Source: Pantoea sp. Mb-10 (GTDB taxonomy: Bacteria > Pseudomonadota > Gammaproteobacteria > Enterobacterales > Enterobacteriaceae). From it: 64,000 bases of DNA. Positions 44,828 to 53,814 of the stretch are shown here, piece after piece. Below the pieces are notes generated by a model. The model had not been told where the DNA came from. It made no database searches and saw only the letters and a program-made list of their open reading frames with translations. How positions within the stretch are numbered: the stretch's first letter is position 1; each line of letters opens with the position of its first letter. The stretch spans positions 434,001-498,000 of the forward strand of contig NZ_JAJSDX010000002.1 in NCBI RefSeq assembly GCF_021272205.1, in the 5' to 3' direction. Position numbers and translations under genes: made by a program.

Positions 44828-45886
44828 ATGTTACGCGCTGACAAACCCATTTCCGCCATTGAGTTCTGGTTCTATCGCCACTATCGCGCCGTGCACGGCG
44901 TACGTATTGCGGTGGCCTTTGTGCTCTGCTTTTTGTTTGTACGCCTGACTAACATCCCGGAAGGCACCTGGCCGCTGATCACGCTGGTGGTGGTCATGGG
45001 GCCCATCTCTACGTGGGGAAACGTGCTGCCGCGCGTGGTGCAGCGCATCAGCGGCACGTTCGCCGGGCTGGCTTCGGGGCTGATCGCGCTTAAGCTGGAG
45101 CTCCTTTCCCTGCCGCTGATGCTCGCCTGGTGCATGCTGGTGATGATTGTCTGTGGCTATCTCACGCTTGGTAAGCACCCGTATATGGCGCTGCTGATTG
45201 GCATTACCTTGGGCGTGGTGGTCGGCGCACCCGCAGGCGATTTCACCGTGGCGCTGTGGCGCGGCGGCGATGTGATTCTGGGGTCGCTAATGGCCCTGCT
45301 GTTCAGCGCCATCTGGGCGCAGCGGGCGTATACCCATTGGCGTATTCAGCTGTCGGATGCGTTTCGCGAGATGGCCACCATTCATCACGCCGGATTTTCC
45401 CCCAATCTGGTTGAAAAACCGCGCCTCAATCCACGCTTTCAGCGCTTACTGACCAGCGTGATAAAAATGCGCGCTCTGCTGGAACCCTCAAGCAAAGAGA
45501 CCCGTATTCCGAAATCGGTGTTTGAAGCGATTCAGACCATTAACCGCAATATGGTCAACACATTGCAGATGCAAATTGAGGCGTGGTGGTCGTCGCGTGC
45601 CAGCCATTTAATTTTGCTCAACGCCCCGACGCTGCGCCGCACGCAGCAGATGACCGAAAACACGCTCAACGCACTGGCGACGCTGGTGGTAAAAGGGGAG
45701 ACCGAGCAGGTCATTGCCAACAGCCATGAGCTGGAGGCGATCACCCAAGAGCTGGAGGCGCTGATTGCCAGCGGCAGCGAACGCTTCGAAACCACGGCGA
45801 TTTATGGCTACGTTTGGTTGAGTTTAGAGCAGGCGCGACAGTTGGAGCGCGTCACCGATTTGGTGCGGTTGGCGCTGCGTAAATAG
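44828..45886 (+). CDS. yeeA: FUSC-family inner-membrane protein YeeA
   Basis: 352 residues, collinear with E. coli YeeA. The N-terminal half has about six membrane helices (from VRIAVAFVLCFLFVRL at residue 25 on) with ITLVVVMGPISTWGNVLPRV, and the C-terminal half is soluble and helical. The fusaric-acid-resistance-like family includes efflux subunits such as AaeB; YeeA itself has no proven substrate. Order dacD-yeeA-yeeX follows E. coli apart from the missing sbmC. Confidence 0.92.
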   Translation: MLRADKPISAIEFWFYRHYRAVHGVRIAVAFVLCFLFVRLTNIPEGTWPLITLVVVMGPISTWGNVLPRVVQRISGTFAGLASGLIALKLELLSLPLMLAWCMLVMIVCGYLTLGKHPYMALLIGITLGVVVGAPAGDFTVALWRGGDVILGSLMALLFSAIWAQRAYTHWRIQLSDAFREMATIHHAGFSPNLVEKPRLNPRFQRLLTSVIKMRALLEPSSKETRIPKSVFEAIQTINRNMVNTLQMQIEAWWSSRASHLILLNAPTLRRTQQMTENTLNALATLVVKGETEQVIANSHELEAITQELEALIASGSERFETTAIYGYVWLSLEQARQLERVTDLVRLALRK

Positions 45887-46047
45887 GTTTATCAGGCAAT
45901 GACTTAATGTGAAATACACGTGCTTTGCGCTAAGATAAGGTCCGGTGCGTAAGACGTTGTGTATAGTGCTACCTCATTAAATCAGCCGCTAAGCTGAAAT
46001 GTATGACTATTCCGCCTGCTGCGGCAGGCCTTAAGAAAGGTGCCAAC

Positions 46048-46368
46048 ATGGAAAATGCCAAGCAATCATTTCAGGACGTCCTGGAGTTTGTGCGTATGTT
46101 TCGTCGTAAAAACAAACTGCAGCGCGAAATCACGGACAACGAGAAAAAAATCCGTGATAACCAGAAGCGCGTGCTGCTGCTGGATAACCTGAGCGAATAC
46201 ATTAAGCCGGGCATGAGCATTGAGGCGGTGCAGGAGATCATCGCGTCGATGCGCGTTGATTATGAAGATCGCGTCGATGAGTACATCATCAAGAACGCCG
46301 AGCTGTCGAAAGAGCGCCGCGACCTGTCGAAGAAACTAAAATCGATGGGCGAGCCAAAACCACAGTAA
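46048..46368 (+). CDS. yeeX: DUF496 family protein YeeX
   Basis: 106 residues from the ATG at 46048, which has AGAAAGG upstream and matches the YeeX N terminus ([28 protein letters not shown]). It is almost wholly helical and highly charged, with likely coiled coils at residues 15-40 and 80-100. Function is not established. A strong bidirectional terminator follows. Confidence 0.94.
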   Translation: MENAKQSFQDVLEFVRMFRRKNKLQREITDNEKKIRDNQKRVLLLDNLSEYIKPGMSIEAVQEIIASMRVDYEDRVDEYIIKNAELSKERRDLSKKLKSMGEPKPQ

Positions 46369-46374
46369 CGATCG

Positions 46375-46399
46375 CGGGGCCTGAAGGCCCCGTTTTTTT
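46375..46399. terminator. Terminator between yeeX and the converging lacI-like gene
   Basis: 7-bp stem CGGGGCC/GGCCCCG (46375-46381 and 46386-46392), TGAA loop, seven T. Confidence 0.88.
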
Positions 46400-46402
46400 G
46401 GT

Positions 46403-47467
46403 TTATTTCATCGTCAGCTGCTGGGCCAGCTGGTGCAACTGCTGTGCAATCTCCACCAGACTCACGGCGCGCGAGCGCGGCGGGGCGGTGGTTTCGCGCA
46501 ATACCAGCTCGGTTTCCAGCGGCACGGGTGAGGGCGTATTCCCGCGCAGCCGCGCCAGCAGGCGATCCACGCTGACCACGCCGAGCTGCTGTAAATCCTG
46601 GCGGATGGTGGTGAGCGGCGGCTGATACCACGCGCTTTCAGCGGTATCGTCATAGCCAATCAGCGACATATCGCCGGGCAGTTTCACGCCGTGCTGATGC
46701 AGCGCCCGCATCGCGCCCAGCGCCATTTGGTCGTTGGCCACCAGCAGCGCTTGCGGCAGATTATCCGGCAGCCGCGTGAGCAGCGCCTGGTAGCCCGACG
46801 CCGCACTCCAGTCGCCCTGTAGGACGCAAAACGGGTCAAGTTCATGTGCTGACAGCGCCTGCAACCAGCTCTCGTAGCGCGCTCGCGCCGAAGCCGATTC
46901 CGCAGGCCCGTTGAGCAAGCCGATTTGCCGATGCCCCAGCGCAACCAAATGGGCCACCGCTTGCTGCGCCCCCTTTGCGCTGGGATATTGACACTGCGCA
47001 ACGCTAGCGTGCTGCTCCACATCCAAAAATAGCGTCGGCTTGCCCGCACACTGCGCTTCAATGCTCACCGCCTGCGCAGCCGTCAGCGGAAGATTAATCA
47101 GTAGGGCATCCACACGCTGCGCCAGCAGTTCGTTCACCGTCTCCTGCGCGTCGCGGCCCGGCGTTGCCATGGCGATCACCAGATGATAACCCTGTGCAGC
47201 CGCACGCTTCTGGGCGGCTGACGCAATTTGCGCGGGAGCCATCAGGGCCAAATCGCTGGTGGCCAGCCCAAGCGTGCGGGTCGCTTTGCCCGCGAGCTGC
47301 TGCGCCACGCGATTGGGCACGTAGTTGAGCTGCCGCATAGCCGTTTCGACTTTGGCCCGCGTGCGAGGCGAGACCTGCTGCGAGTGATTCAGCACGCGCG
47401 ACACGGTTTGATAGGAGACGCCTGCCAGCTGAGCGACATCGTCGAGGGTGATGGAACGCGCGGTCAT
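46403..47467 (-). CDS. lacI: LacI-type lactose operon repressor homologue
   Basis: 354 residues, close to LacI over its whole length. HTH TLDDVAQLAGVSYQTVSRVLN with hinge helix NRVAQQLAGK; core segments LFLDVEQ, VAHLVALGHRQIGLLNGP, SARARYESWL (Arg at the inducer site), VANDQMALGAMRA and GYDDTAESAWYQPPLTTI (Asp at the inducer site); C-terminal Leu-rich helix as in the LacI tetramer. It probably binds a galactoside and represses a lac-like operon, but no lacZ or lacY is adjacent. Start preceded by GGAGAG. A paralogue with another sugar specificity is the alternative. Confidence 0.85.
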   Translation of the reverse strand: MTARSITLDDVAQLAGVSYQTVSRVLNHSQQVSPRTRAKVETAMRQLNYVPNRVAQQLAGKATRTLGLATSDLALMAPAQIASAAQKRAAAQGYHLVIAMATPGRDAQETVNELLAQRVDALLINLPLTAAQAVSIEAQCAGKPTLFLDVEQHASVAQCQYPSAKGAQQAVAHLVALGHRQIGLLNGPAESASARARYESWLQALSAHELDPFCVLQGDWSAASGYQALLTRLPDNLPQALLVANDQMALGAMRALHQHGVKLPGDMSLIGYDDTAESAWYQPPLTTIRQDLQQLGVVSVDRLLARLRGNTPSPVPLETELVLRETTAPPRSRAVSLVEIAQQLHQLAQQLTMK

Positions 47468-47542
47468 AAACTCTCCAGAGATAGTCGCGGCGAGTGTAGC
47501 AAATTTTGGCGACGGTGCGGCGTGTCGCTCAATCCCGGATGC

Positions 47543-48454
47543 TTAACGCTGTTGTTGGTAAACCTGTAAATTCACATACACCGCATTTAATAAGGGCGTG
47601 TTTATGCTGCTGCGCGCGCCGCGCACCAATAAATCGCCGATCACCTGATCGGCCTCGATGGCATATCCCTGCGTTAAATCGCGGAACATAGAGGAGGTCA
47701 TCGCGACCTGTGGATTGTTCAGCATCTGATAGATTTTGGCGGTGTTTGCCGGACGTTCCTGATAGCCTTCAGCAGCGATCACCGCCAGCACCTCGGTGAA
47801 AAGACCGTGCAGCAGCGCTTCGCCCCCTTGCGAACGCAGTACCTGCTGTGTATTGCCGCGGCCGAGACAGCACACCGCCCCGAGCGTACTCAGCAACAGC
47901 CACTTTTCCCACAGTTCGCTCAGGATATCCGCGGTGAACACCGTGTCAAAGCCGGCTCCCTTGAGCGTGGCATCCAGCGGCTGCAGACGTGCATGATTCT
48001 CGCCCTTCAGCGCGCCGTAATACAGGATATGCAGCGGCGTCATTTGCACGACCTCGCCCTGTTCGCCCAAGGTCGCATTGATTTTACACAGTCCGCCAAT
48101 CACCTTGTCACCAAAGCGCGCGCGCAGCGTATCGATGTGGCGCATGCCGTTGAGAATCGGCACGATCAGCGTCTGCGCACCTACCGCAGGGGCAATATCG
48201 GCTATGGCCTGCGCCAGACCAAAACTTTTCACCGTCAGGATAATCACATCAAAGGGGTCAGTTAACTGCTCCGCTTTTATCAGCTGCGGCGTGATGACCT
48301 CTCTGCCTTCCGGCGTTTGCAGAATCAGCCCGTGCTCGCGCAGCTGCTGCCAGCGGCGTTCGCGCACCAGAAACGTGACATCGCGTCCCGCCTGAGCGAG
48401 ACGCGCACCAAAATACCCGCCGGTTGCACCAGCGCCAACGATGAGAATGCGCAT
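47543..48454 (-). CDS. 2-dehydropantoate 2-reductase family protein
   Basis: 303 residues from the ATG at 48454, which has AAGGACA at 5-6 bases. N-terminal NADP-binding GAGATGGYFGARLAQAG (about residues 7-23), VKSFG with the conserved catalytic-type Lys, NGM and a C-terminal helical domain of the ApbA/PanE type (WEKWLLLSTLGAVCC). The canonical PanE makes pantoate for coenzyme A; this may be a paralogue, since many enterobacteria carry several. Nothing nearby indicates its substrate. Its upstream side abuts the first composite repeat. Confidence 0.85.
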   Translation of the reverse strand: MRILIVGAGATGGYFGARLAQAGRDVTFLVRERRWQQLREHGLILQTPEGREVITPQLIKAEQLTDPFDVIILTVKSFGLAQAIADIAPAVGAQTLIVPILNGMRHIDTLRARFGDKVIGGLCKINATLGEQGEVVQMTPLHILYYGALKGENHARLQPLDATLKGAGFDTVFTADILSELWEKWLLLSTLGAVCCLGRGNTQQVLRSQGGEALLHGLFTEVLAVIAAEGYQERPANTAKIYQMLNNPQVAMTSSMFRDLTQGYAIEADQVIGDLLVRGARSSINTPLLNAVYVNLQVYQQQR

Positions 48455-48526
48455 TGGGATGTCCTTAAAAAAAGAAAACCGTAACATAATCTGACGCCAG
48501 CGGTGTTGCCAGAAAAAGTGCAATTT

Positions 48527-49750
48527 TTGCCGCAGGGTGCTTTGGTCACTTGCCGTGTCGGGGCTTGTGCCACTTGCAGTGGCGGGCTTTTGCCGCAGGC
48601 AGCGGCAGGGTGCCTTTCCGTTAGCACGGAGCGACTTTCGTTCGCCATGGCAATGGCAGATGCTTTAGTCACTTGCCGTGGCGTGTGCTTTGCCGCGAGC
48701 AGCGGGTAGATTCGCCACGGGCAGTGGCTGTGGTGCTTTCAGTTTGCACCGAGCGTGTTTCGTTCGCCATGGCACTGGCAGGTGCCTTTGCCGCGCTGCG
48801 GCGACCGAGCAGAGGGCGCCAGGCCGCGCCCTCTGCACTCCCCGGCCCTGCGCCAGCCCCACTCGCCGCTGCGCGGTGCCTTCACTCCCTCAGCCTTCCT
48901 GACGGACCGGCGTCGATTCGCTCCTGCTCAACGCCGCCTCTCGCGGCATCCATGCCGCTCGTCCTGGAAGGCTTCATTCGTTCAGCGAGTGGGGATGGCG
49001 CTTCACACCCCCCGCTGCACGCCATGACTTTTTTCGCAGCCACCGCGTGGCGGTAGGACTTTTAAGAAGCATTCAGACCGCGCGGCGTTAAGCAAAACCC
49101 TTCTTTCGTGTTTTTACGTCTTTTAAGGTCACTGCGTGGCGGTAAGACTTTTAAGTACCATCCCGCCCGCGCCGTGTTCACCAGAAACCTGTTCAATCTT
49201 GTGTTTCTGTCTTCTTCTTCTTTTCAGCCAGCCACTGTCTTCGCAGACCCGTTTACGGCCAACCAGACAACACCAGACAAAAAACAGAAAAAGGCTCTTA
49301 AAGGCGAGGTTTGTGGCGCCATCCGGAGCGCCGAACGGAGCGTGACGGCCAGGACGAAGCGGCATGGATGCCGCTGAGAGGGCGGAATGAGCCAGGGATG
49401 GCGAATCCGCGCGGTCCGTGAGGCCGTTGCGGCGGAGTGAGGGAACAGCGCAGGCTGGCGCAGGGCGCGGATTGCAAAGGGCCGCGCCCTCGGCCCTTTG
49501 CCCGTACGCCGCAGCGGGGCGGCTGGAACTCCCGCAGGGTTAGCGGGCGGAACCTGCTCAGGGTTCAGTAAAGACCGGCATAGTGGGCCGGAACCCGCTC
49601 ATTGCCATACTGGCTGAGCAGCCGGAACCCGCGGAGGGCCAGACCTGCGCAGCGGTCAACGCGCGAACCCGCGCAACGAAAAACCGGCATAGCGGGCCGG
49701 ACCCCGCTCACACATTACCGGCTTTGCGGGCCGGACTCCCGCCGCGAATG
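48527..49750 (+). repeat. Composite repeat copy R1
   Basis: A 1.2-kb GC-rich non-coding element. Parts in order: a left array of small palindromic modules (48527-48795; for example CCACTTGCAGTGG, TGCCGCAGGCAGCGGCA, CCGTTAGCACGG); core A (about 48796-49036) with the palindrome GCGGCATCCATGCCGC at 48943; a centre with a duplicated module, CGTGGCGGTAGGACTTTTAAG near 49043 and its near-copy near 49135; core B (about 49290-49520), a diverged inverted relative of core A with the same palindrome at 49359; and a right array of GCCGG hairpins (49521-49750). R2 is the same element reversed. No credible protein or transposase is encoded. Confidence 0.9.
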
Positions 49751-50548
49751 GCCAGCGCTCTGGCTGCGCTCTCCCATCCACTGCCCGTCAGGCAACACCT
49801 CAAACGTTAAAACTTCGTCATAATAGCTGCGCGGCGGCACCGCAAAACCGGCAATCAGGTTCGCTTCCATAATCGGATGAAACGCCTCATCCATGGTGAT
49901 TTCAAACAGCACGCTACGCAGCTTCTCCATCAGTAAGGCGTCGGTGCTGGCAGAGGTGATTAAAGGTAAGGCTGCGCACAGAGGGGTTTCGCCCACAATC
50001 GCCAAGCCGTTTAGGGCTTCAGGCTGATAGCGCCGCAGCAAGGCCCACGTGATGCAGTCAATGGCCGCGATATCGGCCTGTGACGCGCGTAAAGCGGCCA
50101 GAGACGCCACGTGACTACCGCTGAACAGCGTCTGGCTAAAGAATTTGCCGTGCTGCGCCAGCGGAGCAATCAGGTAACGCAGCGCATTAAATCCCGAATG
50201 GGAATCCTCGCTATTACACACCGCGCGCTGACCGTGAAAGTCGCTCAGGGGCCGGCCTTCGTCCGCGCTGCGTGCCACCAGCCAGCTGCGAGAGCGTAAG
50301 TTCTCGCAGCCTTGAGCCAGAGAGTGAAACGCGCCCACCAGCTGAACGCCTGGCAGATAGTTTACCAGCGGGTAGCCGCAGCTCGCGCTCAGTAACAGTC
50401 GGTCGTCGCGCCAGTGCGACAGCAGATCCTGCGGCCACACCACCTCGGCATGCACGTCGTGCTTGATCAACAGTTGAGCGATTGTGGTGGCCAGAGCCTC
50501 AGTAGATGGGCGATGGATATCGTACATGGGCATCGAAATTAACGGCAT
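49715..50548 (-). CDS. PhnD/SsuA-like substrate-binding protein
   Basis: 277 residues from the ATG at 50548 (AAGGATC upstream). It belongs to the phosphate/phosphonate-type periplasmic-binding-protein fold: MPMYDIHRPSTEALATTIAQLL opening, LLSASCGYPLV, HGQRAVCNSEDSHSGFNALRYL and ADIAAIDCITWALL. No signal peptide is visible, so it may be cytosolic or exported by another route. The last 10 or so residues (SRRESGPQSR) are encoded inside the right array of repeat R1, so the native C terminus may have been replaced. Divergent from the flavin monooxygenase gene; both are enclosed by R1 and R2. Confidence 0.78.
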   Translation of the reverse strand: MPLISMPMYDIHRPSTEALATTIAQLLIKHDVHAEVVWPQDLLSHWRDDRLLLSASCGYPLVNYLPGVQLVGAFHSLAQGCENLRSRSWLVARSADEGRPLSDFHGQRAVCNSEDSHSGFNALRYLIAPLAQHGKFFSQTLFSGSHVASLAALRASQADIAAIDCITWALLRRYQPEALNGLAIVGETPLCAALPLITSASTDALLMEKLRSVLFEITMDEAFHPIMEANLIAGFAVPPRSYYDEVLTFEVLPDGQWMGERSQSAGHSRRESGPQSR

Positions 50549-50792
50549 TCTGGGATCCTTTTGACATTGCGCTGGGCGTACCAAGCCAAACCCAAACGGT
50601 AATGTACAAAATCATAGTTGATATTGCGTCATCGTCACCGAACGCCAGAGGACAACGCCTTGCCACTTCCCATGATGTTGTACAAAAAAGTTGATAAAGC
50701 GCGCGAAAACTATTGGCTATCAGTCATCTCTGCGCTGGCGTAATCTTGTGCTATCGGTTTGAAAGGGCACTGCCCCGCGAGGAGAATTTCCC
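50549..50792. other. Divergent intergenic region inside the repeat-flanked cassette
   Basis: About 240 bases between two divergent genes, presumably with both promoters. No operator was identified. Confidence 0.4.
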
Positions 50793-51815
50793 ATGAAAAA
50801 AATTGGCTTTTTATCGTTCGGTCACTGGACGCCGTCATCGCAGTCCGCCACCCGCTCTGCCCAGGACGTGCTATTGCAGTCCATCGATCTGGCCGTGGCA
50901 GCAGAAGAGTTGGGCGCAGACGGTGCCTATTTCCGCGTGCACCATTTTGCGCGTCAACTGAGTTCACCGTTTCCGCTGCTGGCAGCGGTTGGGGCGAAAA
51001 CGCATAAAATCGAGATTGGCACGGGCGTTATTGATATGCGCTATGAAAACCCGCTTTACATGGCGGAAGATGCTGGCGCAGCGGATCTGATTGCCAACGG
51101 ACGCCTGCAGCTTGGCCTGAGCCGTGGCTCTCCCGAGCAGGTTATCGAAGGTTATCGCTATTTTGGCTATCACCCGCAAGCGGGCGAGAGCGATGCGGAC
51201 ATGGGACGACGCCACACTGAACAGCTGCTAGAGGTGCTGCGTGGGGAAGGCTTTGCGAAACCCAATCCGCAGCCCATGTTCCCGAACCCGCCGGGCCTGT
51301 TACGCCTTGAGCCTTACTCGGAGGGCCTGCGTGAGCGTATCTGGTGGGGATCAGGCTCCAATGCAACCTCTGTTTGGGCGGCGCAGCAGGGCATGAACCT
51401 GCAAAGCTCGACGTTAAAAGACGATGAAACCGGCGAGCCATTCCACGTTCAGCAGGCGAAGCAGATTCGGGCCTACCGGGAAGCATGGGCAGCTGCAGGA
51501 CATCAGCGTACGCCGCGCGTCTCAGTGAGCCGCAGCATTTTTGCGCTCACCAACGATCTCGATCGCGCTTACTTTGGCCGCAGCGGCCAGGATCGCGACT
51601 CGGTGGGCTTCCTGGACGAAAAAACCCGCGCTATTTTTGGTCGCAGCTATGCCGCAGAACCGGATAAGCTCATCAGACAGCTCGCTGAAGACGAGGGCAT
51701 TGCGGAAGCGGATACGCTGCTGCTTACCATTCCTAATCAGCTTGGCGTCGACTACTGTGCCCACGTTATCGACAGTATCCTGACGCACGTAGCACCCGAA
51801 TTGGGTTGGCGCTAA
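50793..51815 (+). CDS. Luciferase-like flavin-dependent monooxygenase
   Basis: 340 residues with GAGGAG upstream of the ATG. Bacterial-luciferase-like TIM barrel: N-terminal IGFLSFGHW, AEELGADGAYFRVHHFARQLSSPFPLL, IEIGTGVIDMRYENPLYMAEDAGAADLIANGRLQLGLSRGSPEQVIEGY and WWGSGSNATSVWAAQQGMNL. Family members oxidise small organic compounds with reduced flavin (alkanesulfonates, amines and others); the substrate here is unknown. It stops 20 bases before repeat R2. The paired binding protein may suggest uptake and oxidation of one compound, but this is only context. Confidence 0.85.
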   Translation: MKKIGFLSFGHWTPSSQSATRSAQDVLLQSIDLAVAAEELGADGAYFRVHHFARQLSSPFPLLAAVGAKTHKIEIGTGVIDMRYENPLYMAEDAGAADLIANGRLQLGLSRGSPEQVIEGYRYFGYHPQAGESDADMGRRHTEQLLEVLRGEGFAKPNPQPMFPNPPGLLRLEPYSEGLRERIWWGSGSNATSVWAAQQGMNLQSSTLKDDETGEPFHVQQAKQIRAYREAWAAAGHQRTPRVSVSRSIFALTNDLDRAYFGRSGQDRDSVGFLDEKTRAIFGRSYAAEPDKLIRQLAEDEGIAEADTLLLTIPNQLGVDYCAHVIDSILTHVAPELGWR

Positions 51816-51831
51816 AAGGGGGCCATGGCGA

Positions 51832-52968
51832 TGGCCGGGCGCGGCGGGAGTCCGGCCCGCCATGCCGGTGGGGCATGAGCGGGGGCCGGCCCGCAAAGCC
51901 GGTTTTTCGTTGCGCGGGCTCGCGCGTTGACTGCTGCGCTGGGCTGACCCTGAGCGGGGGCCGGCCGCTCAGCCGGTTTTTTACTGAACCTTGAGCGGGT
52001 TCCGGCCCGCTATGCCGGTTTTAGTTGCGCGGGCTCGCGCGTTAGCCGCTGTGCTGGCCTGACCCCGAGCGGGTTCCGCCCGATAACCCTGCGGGAGTTG
52101 CAGCCGCCCCGATGCGGCGTACGGGCAAAGGGCCGAGGGCGCGGCCCTTTGCAATCCGCGCCCTGCGCCAGCCTCCGCTGTTCCCTCACTCCGCCGCAAC
52201 GGCCTCACGGACCGCGCGGATTCGCCATCCCTGGCTCATTCCGCCCTCTCAGCGGCATCCCTGCCGCTTCGTCCTGGCCGTCACGCTCCGTTCGGCGCTC
52301 CGGATGGCGCCACAAACCTCGCCTTTAAGAGCCTTTTTCTTTTTTTGTGTCTGGTGTTGTCTGTATGGCTGTAAGCAGGTTTAAGAAGACAGTGGCTGGC
52401 TGAAAAAGATAGAAAACACATGGCAGAAACGGCTTCTGGTTAACGCCCCGTGGGCGGAATGGTACTTAAAAATCTTACAGCCACGCATTGGCACCTCAAT
52501 ACAAATACATGAAAGAGGTTTGCTTAACGCCGCGCGGTGCGGATGCACCTTAAAAGTCTTACCGCCGCGCAGTGGCTGCGAAAAAAATCATGACGTGCAG
52601 CGGGGGGTGTGAAGCGCCATCCCCACTCGCTGAACGCGTGAGGCCTTCTAGGGCGAGCGGCATGGATGCCGCGAGAGGCGGCGTTGAGCAGGAGCGAATC
52701 GACGCCGGTCCGTCAGGAAGGCTGAGGGAGTGAAGGCACCGCGCAGCGGCGAGTGGGGCTGGCGCAGGGCCGGGGAGTGCAGAGGGCGCGGCCTGGCGCC
52801 CTCTGCTCGGTCGCCGCAAGGCGGCAAAGGCACCTGCCAGTGCCATGGCGAACGAAAGAGGCACCGTGCTAACGGAAAAGCACCGCCGCTGCCTGCGGCT
52901 AAAGCACCGCCGCTGCCTGCGGCTAAAGCCCCGCCACTGCAAGTGGCAAACGCCCTGTGCCGCTGGCA
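51832..52968 (-). repeat. Composite repeat copy R2 (inverted)
   Basis: The reverse complement of R1. Core A (about 52572-52795) and core B (about 52100-52335) are nearly identical to those of R1 by eye, including about 260 bases around core B with only a few differences; the centre (52440-52571) is more diverged. The palindrome occurs at 52657 and, with one change, at 52252. The right-end array (51832-52100) shows GCCGG-hairpin units beginning at 51877, 51952, 51993 and 52067 (steps 75, 41 and 74). It starts 20 bases after the monooxygenase stop and ends 4 bases from the family 8 glycosyltransferase stop. Confidence 0.9.
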
Positions 52969-52972
52969 CACC

Positions 52973-53800
52973 TCATTCCATCCCCACTTCCCACCACAGT
53001 TGCTCTAACGGATAGTAACGATCGCGCTCGCTCACCGGTGGGTTCCTGTCGCGCTGCCAGGGCTTGGCCAGAATGTAATGCAGGTTCTTCACCTCATCGT
53101 CACGCCACAGACCAGCATGCTGGAAAGGCAGGGTTTTTAAGGCGTTATACACCCACGAGAGCGGCAGCCAGCGATCTTTAAACAGCTCGTTAAGCAGATC
53201 CTGCTCCGAGAACGGATAGCGGCGCAGATCGTCAATCGCTTTCACTTTGTGTTGCAGCCAGGCAAATACCTCGCGATCGGGCTTTAGCACCAAAAAACCC
53301 CCGTTCAGGTAGCGGTCAAGGTCGGCGGGTGCGGATTTGCCGCTGGCCTGCCAGGTATAGTGGCAGTTATCGGGCTGCCAGCTGGCCGGATAGCTGGCTA
53401 TCTTATTGGGATTACAGCGGCAAGCGTGACACGCCGCTAAAGGTGAATCGCCCATATCCAGCGTAAACAGCTCATCCATGTTGCGCAGCACCAGCATATC
53501 GGCATCCAGAAACACGACGCGCTGATAGTGCGTGAGCTCCCAAACGCGCAGTTTGCTCCATACCTCGCCAAATTGCGCTGAGGCGTAATGCTGCTCAAGC
53601 GTATCATTGGGCAAGAGGGGCTCAACCGCATGAATAACACATCCTTGCGCCCGTAAGGCCGCCTGTGTTTCTTGTGGGATGGCTTTTGTCACCATCACCA
53701 CCAGTGGCCATTGCGTCTTACTGCGCTGCAGTGAACGGTGTAGGGCGCGAACGCCGATGACGTACTCAGGCTGCGTCAGCAGCGTTACCCAGGCAAACAT
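52973..53800 (-). CDS. Family 8 glycosyltransferase (glycogenin-like)
   Basis: 275 residues with GGGAGAG before the ATG. GT-A fold of family 8: WVTLLTQPEYVIGVRALHRSL N terminus, VWSKLRVWELTHYQRVVFLDADMLVLRNMDELF with the D-x-D metal site (about residues 99-101), LNGGFLVLKP and the late LHYILAKPW motif. It probably transfers glucose, galactose or another hexose from a UDP-sugar; acceptor unknown. It lies 14 bases after the lactone oxidase gene and is probably co-transcribed with it. Its stop abuts repeat R2. Confidence 0.88.
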   Translation of the reverse strand: MFAWVTLLTQPEYVIGVRALHRSLQRSKTQWPLVVMVTKAIPQETQAALRAQGCVIHAVEPLLPNDTLEQHYASAQFGEVWSKLRVWELTHYQRVVFLDADMLVLRNMDELFTLDMGDSPLAACHACRCNPNKIASYPASWQPDNCHYTWQASGKSAPADLDRYLNGGFLVLKPDREVFAWLQHKVKAIDDLRRYPFSEQDLLNELFKDRWLPLSWVYNALKTLPFQHAGLWRDDEVKNLHYILAKPWQRDRNPPVSERDRYYPLEQLWWEVGME

Positions 53801-53814
53801 AAACTCTCCCTGTA

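Noticed and set aside
48527..52968. R1-cassette-R2 as a classical composite transposon
   Set aside because: No transposase frame, insertion-sequence terminal repeats or target-site duplication could be seen; only the geometry is similar.
52559..52969. Leftward 136-residue frame (begins MPAAQGVCHLQWRGF) as a gene
   Set aside because: It lies wholly within repeat R2, is composed of translated tandem modules and has a counterpart in R1 explained by DNA-level repetition.
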